Below are positions 45,891 through 55,010 of a DNA stretch of 64,000 bases, one piece after another. The notes under the pieces were generated by a model. That model searched no databases. It saw only the letters and a list, made by a program, of their open reading frames with translations, and was not told the origin of the DNA. Numbering within the stretch: the first letter of the stretch is position 1; each line of letters begins with the position of its first letter. The position numbers and the translations under genes are program-made. The DNA is from Pseudomonadota bacterium. GTDB taxonomy: Bacteria; Pseudomonadota; Alphaproteobacteria; UBA8366. The stretch covers positions 1-64,000 of the forward strand of contig JAYZAS010000010.1 in assembly GCA_036339585.1 (NCBI GenBank), in the 5' to 3' direction.

Positions 45891-46559
45891 TCAACAGTCT
45901 ACATTGTTTTTAGCACTTTGCTGAAGGGAGCCTGCTCTATAATGGCGGTTAGTTTTTTGTGCGTGTTGTTTGCCAATTAGAAGCCCGCGTGCTTGCGCTC
46001 CACCTTTTGCTGGCACACCAACTGCGTCCATATTGTTTTTTTTGAAGGCAAGTCCCGCAATACCCCAAGTTGTGGTCCGACCCGGAGTTGAATATCTTAC
46101 TTTCCCGGGATTGGCCTTGACATGATCGACTAATCATTTAGCGGTTCTAAATCTACTACCATGGTGAACGAATAAGGCAGGTAAGAGGCGGCCGACCATG
46201 CATACAATTTTGAAATCCTTGAATGGATCAACTGGTGCCTTGCGAAACTGCGTGGAAAAATAAAATGAACCGCCAGAAGCAAGACAAAGGGTATGGCCGC
46301 CCGGTGTAGAATCAGCAACATATTTTGTTGCAGGGATGGTTGATCCACCGGGGTTATTGACCATAATGATTGGCTGGTTATTGATAAAGATAGGAGCAAC
46401 AGAAGTGAGAGCACGAGCATACGAGTCTGTTCCACCGCCTGCACCAAACCCGACAACAAGAGTTATAGGTTTATAGGGGAATACTGAGAAAGCTGGCACA
46501 GCGACAGAAGCTAAAGCAAAAGTGCTAGCTGCGAAAAATATTTTGAAATTCGAAATCAA
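45891..46559 (-). pseudogene. broken TctC-family substrate-binding protein gene
   Basis: The first 141 codons encode a signal peptide (FFAASTFALASVAVPAFS) and the N-terminal lobe of a tripartite tricarboxylate transporter binding protein (PYKPITLVVGFGAGGGTDSY, then NNPGGS). A TGA at 46134-46136 interrupts the frame. The same frame continues after it with clear TctC sequence (LVDHVKANPGKVRYSTPG, then GVPAKGGAQARGLL), so a single codon separates two homologous parts. Homology ends about 60 codons on, and the frame stops at 45891, giving about 220 codons instead of the usual 320. Truncation plus the stop indicates a pseudogene. No TctA or TctB gene is adjacent. TctC proteins bind carboxylates in the periplasm. 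Confidence 0.8.
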
Positions 46560-46756
46560 ATCCCTGTACGATGCGAGTATTTTCTACATTATTATTGTTT
46601 TAGTATTGTTATTTTCATTACTTTTCATCATAGCACGACCAACTGCGATGTTTCTAGTAAGGGCCTCTGCTGTGATAAATCTTATAATAACAGTATGATG
46701 TATACTGCCCGAGCTATTATCCATTCAACAAATAGCAAGCCATGAAAGGATTGGCC

Positions 46757-47659
46757 ATGACAATAGAAACAGTAGCAGTTTTAAGCCCCGGTGATATGGG
46801 ACACAATTATGGCATTGCGCTCGGCAGGGCGGGCTTTCGAATCATCACCTGCCTCGATGGGCGCAGTGAACGCACCAAGGAGTTGGCACTGAAGGCCAAT
46901 TTTGAGGATATGGGTAATATTGATGATGTTGTTCTCGAGGGAGATTTGATTTTATCCATAATGCCTCCAGCTAATTCAGTAGGCATTGCGAAAGAAATAG
47001 CTAAAGCAATGAAAAGAACAGGGTCCAAACCTCACTTTGCAGATTGCAATGCTATATCGCCGAGCACCTCTAAGGTTGTTGGCACGCACATTGTCGGCGC
47101 TGGAGCTAATTACATTGATGCTGGAATTGTTGGTCCCGGGCCTGGAACTCGCGAACGGCCTACTAGCATGTATGTCAGTGGCCCCGATACCAAGGCAGTG
47201 ATGGAAATTAACGGCCCACACATTGAAGTTATAGATCTTGGTACTGAGATTGGTAAAGCCTCAGCTGCAAAGATGTGCTACGCTGCTATTACGAAAGGAA
47301 GTTGGACACTATATACGACAGCACTTGTAACCGCGGAGGCACTCGGAGTTTCAGAACATCTTCATAGCGCGCTCGAAGAGAGCCGTCCGGCTATCTGGGC
47401 CGACATCAACAAGATGTTACCTCGATTGCCGCTCGATGCGGGCCGTTGGATTGGTGAAATGGAAGAAATAGCTGAGACTATGGGAGCAGCTGGGGCTTCA
47501 TCACACTTCCACCGAGGTGCAGCCGAAACAATGGAACTTCTTGATTCTACACCAATCGCTCAAGAAACAAGGGAAAATTATGATAAAGATCGAACTTTGC
47601 AGCAATGTATTGAAATTTTTGCAAAACATTTGCCAGTAAAAAGTGCGAAGAAAAACTAA
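46757..47659 (+). CDS. NAD(P)-binding 6-phosphogluconate dehydrogenase-like protein (DUF1932)
   Basis: A 300-residue beta-hydroxyacid dehydrogenase superfamily member. The N-terminal Rossmann domain opens VAVLSPGDMGHNYGIALGRA, a variant of the GxGxxG fingerprint, and the C-terminal helical domain has SAAKMCYAAITKGSWTLYTT as in the DUF1932 group. The catalytic lysine of the superfamily is plausibly that in SAAKMCYAA or ITKG. ATG at 46757 is preferred over 46742, since AAAGGA at 46745-46750 lies six bases before it. The substrate is unknown. It begins the plus-strand catabolic stretch before the four hydrolases. Confidence 0.85.
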   Translation: MTIETVAVLSPGDMGHNYGIALGRAGFRIITCLDGRSERTKELALKANFEDMGNIDDVVLEGDLILSIMPPANSVGIAKEIAKAMKRTGSKPHFADCNAISPSTSKVVGTHIVGAGANYIDAGIVGPGPGTRERPTSMYVSGPDTKAVMEINGPHIEVIDLGTEIGKASAAKMCYAAITKGSWTLYTTALVTAEALGVSEHLHSALEESRPAIWADINKMLPRLPLDAGRWIGEMEEIAETMGAAGASSHFHRGAAETMELLDSTPIAQETRENYDKDRTLQQCIEIFAKHLPVKSAKKN

Positions 47660-47754
47660 GAAATATATTTGTCCGCAAAGTATCGACATCAATTTAGCAA
47701 CTTGGCCTGTTTCAGAGGGTCTCCTATCTCACCAATTATAATAGAGGGTGTCGC

Positions 47755-48669
47755 ATGTGTAGCTGGGAAGAGGCACGGGCATTAGAGGAAGAATTATTGA
47801 GCGGCTGCGAGGTTCGGAAAACGGCTTGCGGAGATGGACACATGGTTTGGCGCATTTGGGGTAGTGGGCCTCCCCTAGTAATGCTTCACGGAGGGGCTGG
47901 TTCGTGGCGGCATTGGGCACTGAACATTCGCAGTTTGGCGAGGCACTTTACGCTCTTTATTGCAGACTTGCCTGGTTTAGGAGACTCCGCTGAGCCGCCA
48001 ATACCTTTCGATAATAATAATTTTCGTTTCTCTGTAGGGCATTTAGCTAATATAATTTGTGACGGCATTAATGCATTGATCGGAGAAAAGGCGCATTTCA
48101 AAATTTTGGCTTTTTCCTTTGGCGCTATAAATAGCGGATATGTAGCATTGCGTATGGGATCACGCGTTCAGCACCTGACCCTTGTTGGTGCAGGGGCGAT
48201 GGGGTGCCCTTGGAGTGGTTTGCCTGCTGAGCCGAAATCACTGAGGGGCACAAAGACAGAGAAAGAGCGGCGTGAAGTGCACCGTCATAATCTAGGTATA
48301 TTAATGATTGGAAATCCAAATAATATCGATGACAGAGCAGTTTACCTTCAGTCAGAAAACATTTCCCGAGCAAGGCTACGCAGTTACCGCATAGCGGGAA
48401 CTGACACCCTTCGTTGGGCACTTGAGCAGGTCAACATTCCCATAAGTGGTATTTGGGGGCGGGGCGATGTCTACGCTATGCCAGATCTGGAAGAGCGGAT
48501 CGATGTTATAAAAGGGATCTTTAGCAGTGCTGACTGCAGGATCATTGAGGGGGCTGGCCATTGGGTTATGTATGAGGCGTCTGATACTTTTAATCAGATA
48601 GGGTTAGAACAATTAGGCGCAATTGCTCATAAAGGCGAGGATGAGGTTGGGCAAGCAAATGCACGCTGA
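47755..48669 (+). CDS. alpha/beta hydrolase, tandem copy 1
   Basis: A 304-residue alpha/beta hydrolase. The oxyanion-hole loop is LHGGAGSWRHW (about residues 43-53); the nucleophile elbow is AFSFGA, with alanine in place of the first glycine of GxSxG; the acid is the aspartate in WGRGDVY and the base histidine is in GAGHWVMYEA. It is cytosolic, like meta-cleavage product hydrolases and related C-C or ester hydrolases, with a helical cap at about residues 150-220. The first of four tandem paralogues, it is the least similar in its N-terminal region and overlaps copy 2 by 29 bases. Confidence 0.87.
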   Translation: MCSWEEARALEEELLSGCEVRKTACGDGHMVWRIWGSGPPLVMLHGGAGSWRHWALNIRSLARHFTLFIADLPGLGDSAEPPIPFDNNNFRFSVGHLANIICDGINALIGEKAHFKILAFSFGAINSGYVALRMGSRVQHLTLVGAGAMGCPWSGLPAEPKSLRGTKTEKERREVHRHNLGILMIGNPNNIDDRAVYLQSENISRARLRSYRIAGTDTLRWALEQVNIPISGIWGRGDVYAMPDLEERIDVIKGIFSSADCRIIEGAGHWVMYEASDTFNQIGLEQLGAIAHKGEDEVGQANAR

Positions 48670-49492
48670 CGAATATATCGCGAAAATAGAATCATTGTCG
48701 GATGTAAAGACTTCGCGTTGCGGTGGAGGGGAAATGGTCTGGCATGTTTGGGGTGAAGGCGAGCCTTTGATATTATTTCATGGCGGGTTCGGAAGCTGGA
48801 CCCATTGGATCAAAAATATCGAATTCTTTGCTCGTCATTTTCAGGTATTCTGTCCTGATATTCCATGTCATGGGGATTCCTCCATGGCCCCTCAGCCGCA
48901 CGACGCACCGAACATAAGCAAGATCATCTCTGATGGCATAGATCAGGTACTGCCAAATTTTACAAAATTGCGAATGTGCGGGTTTTCATTTGGGGGAATT
49001 ATGGCCGGCAATACAGCAGTATGGCAGGGCGAACGCGTACACAAATTGCTAATAGTGGGGTCGAATGGTCTTGACTGCAGAAAAGGACCCATTTCCGGTT
49101 TACAGGATTGGCGTAAATCAAATACTTCAAAAGAACGACTTGTTTGCCATCAACGTAATCTCGAGATCATTATGTTCGGAAATCCACAAAATGTCGACGA
49201 TCTGGCAATCTGTATCCAAGATAGGAATACTCGGCGATCCCGAATGAAGTCTCGTCATATTGCGAGCACACCGGCGCTGCTCAATGCGTTGCCGAAGTTG
49301 AAGGGCAGTTTATATGGCATCTGGGGCGAAAAGGATGTCTACGCTCGGGATTACATGTATGAACGTCGTAACGTGTTTGAACGGATACAACCTTGTTGTG
49401 AATTTGAAGTCATTCCTGAGGCTGGTCATTGGGTGCCTTATGAAGCAGCTGCACAATTTAATTTGTTAGCATTGGAAATGTTAAGGGATTGA
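48641..49492 (+). CDS. alpha/beta hydrolase, tandem copy 2
   Basis: A 283-residue alpha/beta hydrolase. Motifs: FHGGFGSWTHWIKN for the oxyanion hole, CGFSFGG as nucleophile elbow, WGEKDVY for the acid and EAGHWVPYEA for the base. ATG at 48641 has AAAGG five bases upstream; ATG at 48659 is an alternative giving a length nearer to copy 1. A TTG at 48623 is open but unsupported. Two cysteines in the N-terminal region (CGGGEMVW) align with the CGDGHMVW of its siblings. It begins within the end of copy 1. Confidence 0.87.
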   Translation: MRLGKQMHADEYIAKIESLSDVKTSRCGGGEMVWHVWGEGEPLILFHGGFGSWTHWIKNIEFFARHFQVFCPDIPCHGDSSMAPQPHDAPNISKIISDGIDQVLPNFTKLRMCGFSFGGIMAGNTAVWQGERVHKLLIVGSNGLDCRKGPISGLQDWRKSNTSKERLVCHQRNLEIIMFGNPQNVDDLAICIQDRNTRRSRMKSRHIASTPALLNALPKLKGSLYGIWGEKDVYARDYMYERRNVFERIQPCCEFEVIPEAGHWVPYEAAAQFNLLALEMLRD

Positions 49493-49498
49493 GCTTGC

Positions 49499-50395
49499 AT
49501 GCTACTGGAAAAACAACGAGAGGCTCTTAAAGGAGGTGTTCCGCGGCATGGGGAAACACCGGCAGATTGTGTTGCTCGGTTTGATAGTTCAGCAAAGATC
49601 TTAAATACCCCTTGCGGTGATGGAAGTATGGTGTGGAGAAAATGGGGTGATGGTGATCCAGTGCTTTTTTTTCATGGCAATCACGGCTCCTGGACCCACT
49701 GGATCCGGAATATCAGTGTTGTAGCTGAGAGATACGCCGTTTTTTGCGCAGATTCTCCGGGGCTTGGAGACTCCTCCCTGCCTCCATCTCCTTACAGCTT
49801 GGAGTGTATCATAGATGCATTCGAAATTGGGATTAAGGATTTAATTTCCGAAAAAGTACCGATTCATTTTATAGGGTTTTCCTATGGAAGCGCTATTGCT
49901 GCTAATACAGCGCTTCGCCTCAAAGAGCGTGTGAAATCATTGACGATGTGCGCATCTGCACGATTGACAGCAACTTCAGAAATTCCGCGCGTCATGAAAA
50001 GCTGGCGCCGCGCATCAACAGATGAAGATAGGTGGGAGGCACACAGACACAATCTCGCTGAGATGATGATCGCAAAGCCGGAGTGTATCGACGATCTAGC
50101 TGTTTACCTGCAAAGTCAAAATGCGCCACGTGCACGCATACGTACGAAGGAATTTATTCCCCGCGATAGCTTGATAAACGCTCTTATTGGGTTGAGAGGT
50201 GTACCTATGCTAAATATCTGGGGAACCGAAGACGGTTTCTTTAGGGCATTTCTTGAAAGCAAAACAGAACTTATTGACGGAAACAATATCGAGCTTGATG
50301 TAAAGACCATAGCCAATGTGTCCCACTGGTCACCCTATGAGGCATACACAACTGTCAACGAATGGTTAATGGAGTGGTTTCAGGCACATGATTAG
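49499..50395 (+). CDS. alpha/beta hydrolase, tandem copy 3
   Basis: A 298-residue alpha/beta hydrolase with the same plan: FFHGNHGSWTHWIRN, nucleophile elbow IGFSYGSAI, WGTEDGFF and VSHWSPYEA. The glycine-rich loop uses HGNHG rather than HGGxG. The N-terminal GVPRHGETPADCVARF is shared with copy 4 (GGFPRIDETPEECVARF), so these two are the closest pair. It starts six bases after copy 2 with only a weak AAGGG ribosome site, consistent with coupling. Confidence 0.87.
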   Translation: MLLEKQREALKGGVPRHGETPADCVARFDSSAKILNTPCGDGSMVWRKWGDGDPVLFFHGNHGSWTHWIRNISVVAERYAVFCADSPGLGDSSLPPSPYSLECIIDAFEIGIKDLISEKVPIHFIGFSYGSAIAANTALRLKERVKSLTMCASARLTATSEIPRVMKSWRRASTDEDRWEAHRHNLAEMMIAKPECIDDLAVYLQSQNAPRARIRTKEFIPRDSLINALIGLRGVPMLNIWGTEDGFFRAFLESKTELIDGNNIELDVKTIANVSHWSPYEAYTTVNEWLMEWFQAHD

Positions 50396-50409
50396 ATTTA
50401 GTAATACCA

Positions 50410-51291
50410 ATGGAAAATGATGGTCTGGTTGGCGGCTTTCCGCGCATCGATGAAACACCAGAGGAGTGTGTGGCTCGTTTTGAGAATGCAGCCGAGATTG
50501 CTTATACACCATGTGGTGATGGCCATGTGATATGGCATATTTGGGGAGATGGTGATCCTTTACTGCTATTGCATGGCAATCATGGAAGCTGGACTCACTG
50601 GATCAAAAATATACCATTTCTTTCCGAACAATATCGTGTCCTTGTTCCAGATGCTCCAGGGTTGGGGGATTCCTCGGTACCTCCGGAACCTCATTCCATG
50701 GATGGGATAGCTTCTATTATGAACTCGGGTCTGGACAACTTAATAGGGTCCAAAACTCGATGTCATATGGCGGGTTTCTCCTATGGCAGTACACTGGGTG
50801 GTTACATGGCAATGGGCTTAGGGGCACGTCTCAAGACATTCGCTATGATAGGAGCGGCTCGGTTGACTGGCCAACGCACTATGGTAGAGGGCTTGATCAA
50901 CTGGAAACGCTTGAAAGATCCAGAAGAGATCGTTGAGGCGCATCGACACAACCTAGGTCAAGTTATGTTTAGCGGACCGAGAGCAGTTGACGATCTTGCT
51001 CTTTATACCCAGGTCAAAAATGCGCCGCGAGCCAGAGTGAAGGCCCACCATTTCGCTCGTCGTCTAACCCTGCCAGATGCATTGGTTGGATCGGCGGCAC
51101 AAATTTGTACTTATTGGGGCACAGCAGATCAGTATTACCCCCATTATATTCAATCATACGACGAGCAGATTTCTGCGCGAGGTCTTAAAATAAAAACTGA
51201 AATCATAGAGGGTGCTGGTCATTGGACAATTTATGAGGCACCAAACGAAATGAACGAAAAATTGCTCACATTTATGAAATCGCATGATTGA
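50410..51291 (+). CDS. alpha/beta hydrolase, tandem copy 4
   Basis: A 293-residue alpha/beta hydrolase. It has LLHGNHGSWTHWIKN, AGFSYGSTLGG, WGTADQYY and GAGHWTIYEA, so the triad Ser-Asp-His is complete. It is the nearest relative of copy 3, sharing the N-terminal ETPEECVARFENA pattern, and probably arose by a recent duplication. The start has no clear Shine-Dalgarno sequence and lies 14 bases after copy 3. The double ABC exporter begins 28 bases later on the same strand. Confidence 0.87.
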   Translation: MENDGLVGGFPRIDETPEECVARFENAAEIAYTPCGDGHVIWHIWGDGDPLLLLHGNHGSWTHWIKNIPFLSEQYRVLVPDAPGLGDSSVPPEPHSMDGIASIMNSGLDNLIGSKTRCHMAGFSYGSTLGGYMAMGLGARLKTFAMIGAARLTGQRTMVEGLINWKRLKDPEEIVEAHRHNLGQVMFSGPRAVDDLALYTQVKNAPRARVKAHHFARRLTLPDALVGSAAQICTYWGTADQYYPHYIQSYDEQISARGLKIKTEIIEGAGHWTIYEAPNEMNEKLLTFMKSHD

Positions 51292-51319
51292 AGCTATTTT
51301 AAAACTGTAATTGTAGCCA

Positions 51320-54300
51320 ATGTATTTCGACTCCAGATTGTGGCCATATACTAAAGGTGTGCGCTTACGCATTTTAGCAGCAGTCCTTGTTGGACTGCTA
51401 GCAGCCTCATTCGGTGTAGGACGTTTGGCTTTGCTTGGCTGGTTATTGGGGCAGGTCTGGGAGGGCACGCCACTAACTCAATTATTGGTGCCAATATCAG
51501 TTATTGCGGTCGTAATGTTATGCCGAGGTTGGCTTGAATATTGGCGCAACATGATCGCGCACAAGACAGCAGCTAAGGTTCAGTTGCATATCCGCAAAAT
51601 ATTGTACAAACAGGTAGTCGCACTCGGACCATCTTATTTTGGGAACGAAAGAACAGGTTCAGTAATAGCTGCTATGATTGACGGTGTTGAGCAGTTAGAA
51701 ATTTATTTTGGCCAATACATACCACAGCTTTGCATCGCCACTATAACGCCGCTTGCAATTTTCGTGGGTGTTGCATTTTTGGATACTCCCGTCGCGCTAG
51801 TAATGCTTGGGGCAGCTTTAGTTACACTGGTTGGGCCGCAGATTTTTCATAAAATGGAAGCAAAAAATTCGCGGCAACGCTCAATTGCATTCAAAGCCTT
51901 TGCTGCAGAATTTCTAGACGCGGTTCAGGGGCTTGGCACACTGAAGGCATTTGGACAAGCGAAGAGACGTGCATTATATCTAGCGCTGAAAGCGAGGGAA
52001 TTACTGCGTTCAACCATGTGGGTCCTCGCTACGAATCAGATTGCGCGTGGTCTAACAGATGCTGGTATTGCGGTGGGTGTTGCGGCGACCCTAACATTGG
52101 GAGCCTACCGGTTGGTCGAAGGAGAAATTTCGCTTACTGCTTTATTGATTATCCTTATGATGGGTACCGAGGCTTACCGTCCACTTCGCGATATGCGGTC
52201 ATTGCTTCACGCTGGCATGACCGGAAGGTCGGCAGCAGATATGATGCTAGGGCTTTTAGGTTCGAGACCCGAAATTCAAGAGTGCGTCGACGCTCAACCA
52301 ACTCCCGATTTATCCCCAACAATTTCATTCGAAAACGTAAAATTTTCGTACCCCAATTCCCGACGCAAGGCTCATAGAGGGTTGAGCTTTGAATTAGCAC
52401 AAGGGGAGAGGGTCGGCATAGTTGGTCCATCTGGTTGTGGTAAGTCGACGATTGTCAAGTTGTTACTCCGACAATATGATCCGAGTGAGGGTGAGATTCT
52501 ACTTGGTGGAATTAAGTTACGTGATTTGCGATTGGAGGATCTCCGCAAACAAATGGCAGTCGTAAATCAAGATACCTATCTTTTCCATGGAACGGTCGAA
52601 GATAATATCCGCCTAGGAAAGCCAGACGCCACAGAAGATGAAATAAAGGCCGCAGCAATTTCGGCCAATGCACATGAGTTTATAAAACAATTGCCACAGA
52701 TGTATGAAACTACCATCGGCGAACGTGGCATTAGACTTTCGGGCGGCCAGCGTCAGCGTATCGCTATCGCAAGAGCCTTGTTACGCGATGCGCCGATATT
52801 AGTGCTTGATGAAGCCTTGTCGTCCGTAGATGCTGAAAATGAAGCGATCATTCAAGAAGCGCTTGACCGATTAATGCAAGGCCGAACGGTGTTAATTTTT
52901 GCTCACCGGCTTTCTAGTGTTATAGGTGCTAACAGAATATTGGTCTTGGAAAATGGAAGAGTTTGTGAGCAAGGAGATCATGAGGAGTTGCTTGCTGCTG
53001 GCGGAATTTATCACAAACTAATGGCTGCACAGGCAGCTCAAGTAGGAGAATATCAGGTTTCATATTTCGGTACAGACGACACCACACCAAACCAAACGAA
53101 GAAAACGAATGATATTGGTTATCTTGCTGAGGCTGAAGCACAAAGTGAGCCCACTGATGCCATACTCAGAGCAAATGGAATGGGCTGGTTAGATGTATTC
53201 CGTGAATTATTGAGTTTCGCCGGACCTTGGCGTATTCAGTTGTTGACGACTTTCATGCTGGGTGTGGCGCGAGTTTGCGCATTTATTGGTGTGGGCGTGA
53301 TGGGTGCGTTAGCAGTAAGTGCAATTAAGCTAAACGGACCATTCGAAGTGTATTTAATATGGCTCGGTATTCTCGCTCCCACGGCAGGTGTCCTTCATTG
53401 GCTCGAAAGCTGGCTTGCCCACGATTTTGCTTATCGGATGCTTGCAGAGATGCGGATCCAATTGTTTGAAAAACTTGAGGCTTTGGCACCATCTTATTTG
53501 CTTAGAAGACGTACTGGTGATCTCGTAAGCATGGCGACACAGGATGTTGAGACAATCGAGTATTTTTTTGCACACACTATTGCACCGGCATTTGTCGCGG
53601 TTTTGGTTCCATTTGTTGTTTTTACAGTATTGATAGTAGAAGGGTGGCAACTTGCGTTAGCGCTCGCTCCGTTCTTAGCGTGGGTTGCTTTAAGTCCCTT
53701 TCTTATGCGTAAGCGTATTGACCGGTTAGCATCGCGTGCGCGGGAAGTACTAGGGAACTTAAATGCTCATGCTGTAGATACGGTCCAGGGGCTAGTAGAA
53801 ATTACAGCATTTCAGGCGGAACGACGTCGCGAGATTGAGTTTATTCAGAAGGTGCGGGAACACCATCAAGTTCGTCTTCCTTTCTTCTCAGATATGACTG
53901 CACAGGCGGCCATGTTAGAAACCGCTATCGGCCTCGGTGGTCTTGCCGTCATCACAACTGGTGCTCACCTTGTCACAGTTGGGTCATTTGAACCTGCTAA
54001 TTTACCCCTTTTGACCATTCTTGCGATGGCCGCGTTTTTACCGATTTCAGAAATTGCTCATATTGGTCGACATCTTGCTGACACACTCGGATCGACACGC
54101 AGGGTTTACGCAGTTCATGGCGAGCCGGTTGATGTAACCGATGGGCCGGGCGCTTCAATGCCAAAAAATGTGGGTGGGGCAGAGCTGGCTCTAGAAAAAG
54201 TATCGTTTCGTTATTTTGGGCGCAAGCAAGATGCTCTGCATAAGATTGAATTCACCATTCCTGCCGGTAAAACCGTGGCACTAGTGGGCCCATCGGGTTC

Positions 54301-54925
54301 AGGCAAAAGTACCACTGCACACCTCTTAATGCGATTTTGGGACCCAAATAACGGCCGGGTGACGATGGATGGCTGTGATCTTCGCGAATTTGCGCTTGAT
54401 GACCTGCGTCGGCAAATAGCACTCGTGGCTCAGGATACCTATCTTTTCAACGACACCTTAAAGAACAATATATTAATGGCCAAGCCAGACGCTAGTGATG
54501 CTGAGGTTAATAAGGCTGTACAAAGAGCTGCGCTTGGAGATTTCGTTTCAACCGTGCCAGGTGGATTGGATTCCTCGGTTGGCGAACGTGGCATGCATCT
54601 TTCTGGAGGGCAGCGTCAACGAGTTGCGATTGCGCGTGCATTCCTAAAAGACGCACCCGTGCTTATTTTGGACGAAGCAACCAGTCATCTCGACGCTGTA
54701 AGTGAGGCATCTGTGCGAGACGCCTTGAAAGAATTAATGGCAAATCGCACCACGCTCGTTATTGCGCATCGATTATCGACAATTCGTGAAGCGGATTTAA
54801 TCGTAACGCTTGAAAATGGTTCTATTTCCGAAGTTGGGTCGCATGACGAATTGCTTTCAAATAACGGATTATATGCAAAATTAGTTTCGCGTCAGATGGT
54901 TGGGTCGGCACAGAGCATTGCCTAA
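51320..54925 (+). CDS. fused double ABC exporter (CydDC-like)
   Basis: A 1201-residue protein with two complete exporter halves in one chain. Half 1 (about 1-575): membrane domain, then Walker A GPSGCGKST, signature LSGGQRQRIAIARAL and Walker B ILVLDEALSSVD. Half 2 (about 625-1195): membrane domain, GPSGSGKST, LSGGQRQRVAIARAF and LILDEATSHLD. Half 1 contains the GVEQLEIYFGQYIPQL pattern of CydD-like proteins; half 2 resembles CydC, though less clearly. CydDC exports glutathione and cysteine and is needed for cytochrome bd. No cydAB lies here, so another substrate (for example a product of the hydrolases) is possible. Note that half 1 has Glu-Ala rather than the usual Glu-Ala-Thr after the Walker B aspartate. 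Confidence 0.85.
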   Translation: MYFDSRLWPYTKGVRLRILAAVLVGLLAASFGVGRLALLGWLLGQVWEGTPLTQLLVPISVIAVVMLCRGWLEYWRNMIAHKTAAKVQLHIRKILYKQVVALGPSYFGNERTGSVIAAMIDGVEQLEIYFGQYIPQLCIATITPLAIFVGVAFLDTPVALVMLGAALVTLVGPQIFHKMEAKNSRQRSIAFKAFAAEFLDAVQGLGTLKAFGQAKRRALYLALKARELLRSTMWVLATNQIARGLTDAGIAVGVAATLTLGAYRLVEGEISLTALLIILMMGTEAYRPLRDMRSLLHAGMTGRSAADMMLGLLGSRPEIQECVDAQPTPDLSPTISFENVKFSYPNSRRKAHRGLSFELAQGERVGIVGPSGCGKSTIVKLLLRQYDPSEGEILLGGIKLRDLRLEDLRKQMAVVNQDTYLFHGTVEDNIRLGKPDATEDEIKAAAISANAHEFIKQLPQMYETTIGERGIRLSGGQRQRIAIARALLRDAPILVLDEALSSVDAENEAIIQEALDRLMQGRTVLIFAHRLSSVIGANRILVLENGRVCEQGDHEELLAAGGIYHKLMAAQAAQVGEYQVSYFGTDDTTPNQTKKTNDIGYLAEAEAQSEPTDAILRANGMGWLDVFRELLSFAGPWRIQLLTTFMLGVARVCAFIGVGVMGALAVSAIKLNGPFEVYLIWLGILAPTAGVLHWLESWLAHDFAYRMLAEMRIQLFEKLEALAPSYLLRRRTGDLVSMATQDVETIEYFFAHTIAPAFVAVLVPFVVFTVLIVEGWQLALALAPFLAWVALSPFLMRKRIDRLASRAREVLGNLNAHAVDTVQGLVEITAFQAERRREIEFIQKVREHHQVRLPFFSDMTAQAAMLETAIGLGGLAVITTGAHLVTVGSFEPANLPLLTILAMAAFLPISEIAHIGRHLADTLGSTRRVYAVHGEPVDVTDGPGASMPKNVGGAELALEKVSFRYFGRKQDALHKIEFTIPAGKTVALVGPSGSGKSTTAHLLMRFWDPNNGRVTMDGCDLREFALDDLRRQIALVAQDTYLFNDTLKNNILMAKPDASDAEVNKAVQRAALGDFVSTVPGGLDSSVGERGMHLSGGQRQRVAIARAFLKDAPVLILDEATSHLDAVSEASVRDALKELMANRTTLVIAHRLSTIREADLIVTLENGSISEVGSHDELLSNNGLYAKLVSRQMVGSAQSIA

Positions 54926-54930
54926 AAAAA

Positions 54931-54951
54931 CCCCAGCCCCTTGCGCTGGAG
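54931..54951 (-). terminator. possible minus-strand terminator after the exporter gene
   Basis: Read on the minus strand, CCAGC-loop-GCTGG is followed by GG and seven T. It would stop antisense transcripts running into the exporter gene; on the plus strand no T tract follows. Stem is only five perfect pairs. Confidence 0.35.
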
Positions 54952-55010
54952 GCCAATACCGGCTGTAATTGAGGTGTATAGAAATACAAGCAGAAATATA
55001 GGAGGTACTG

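Noticed and set aside
46134-46136. In-frame TGA in the TctC-like gene read as a second selenocysteine
   Set aside because: TctC proteins have no redox cysteine there, and the gene is truncated about 60 codons later, so inactivation explains it better.
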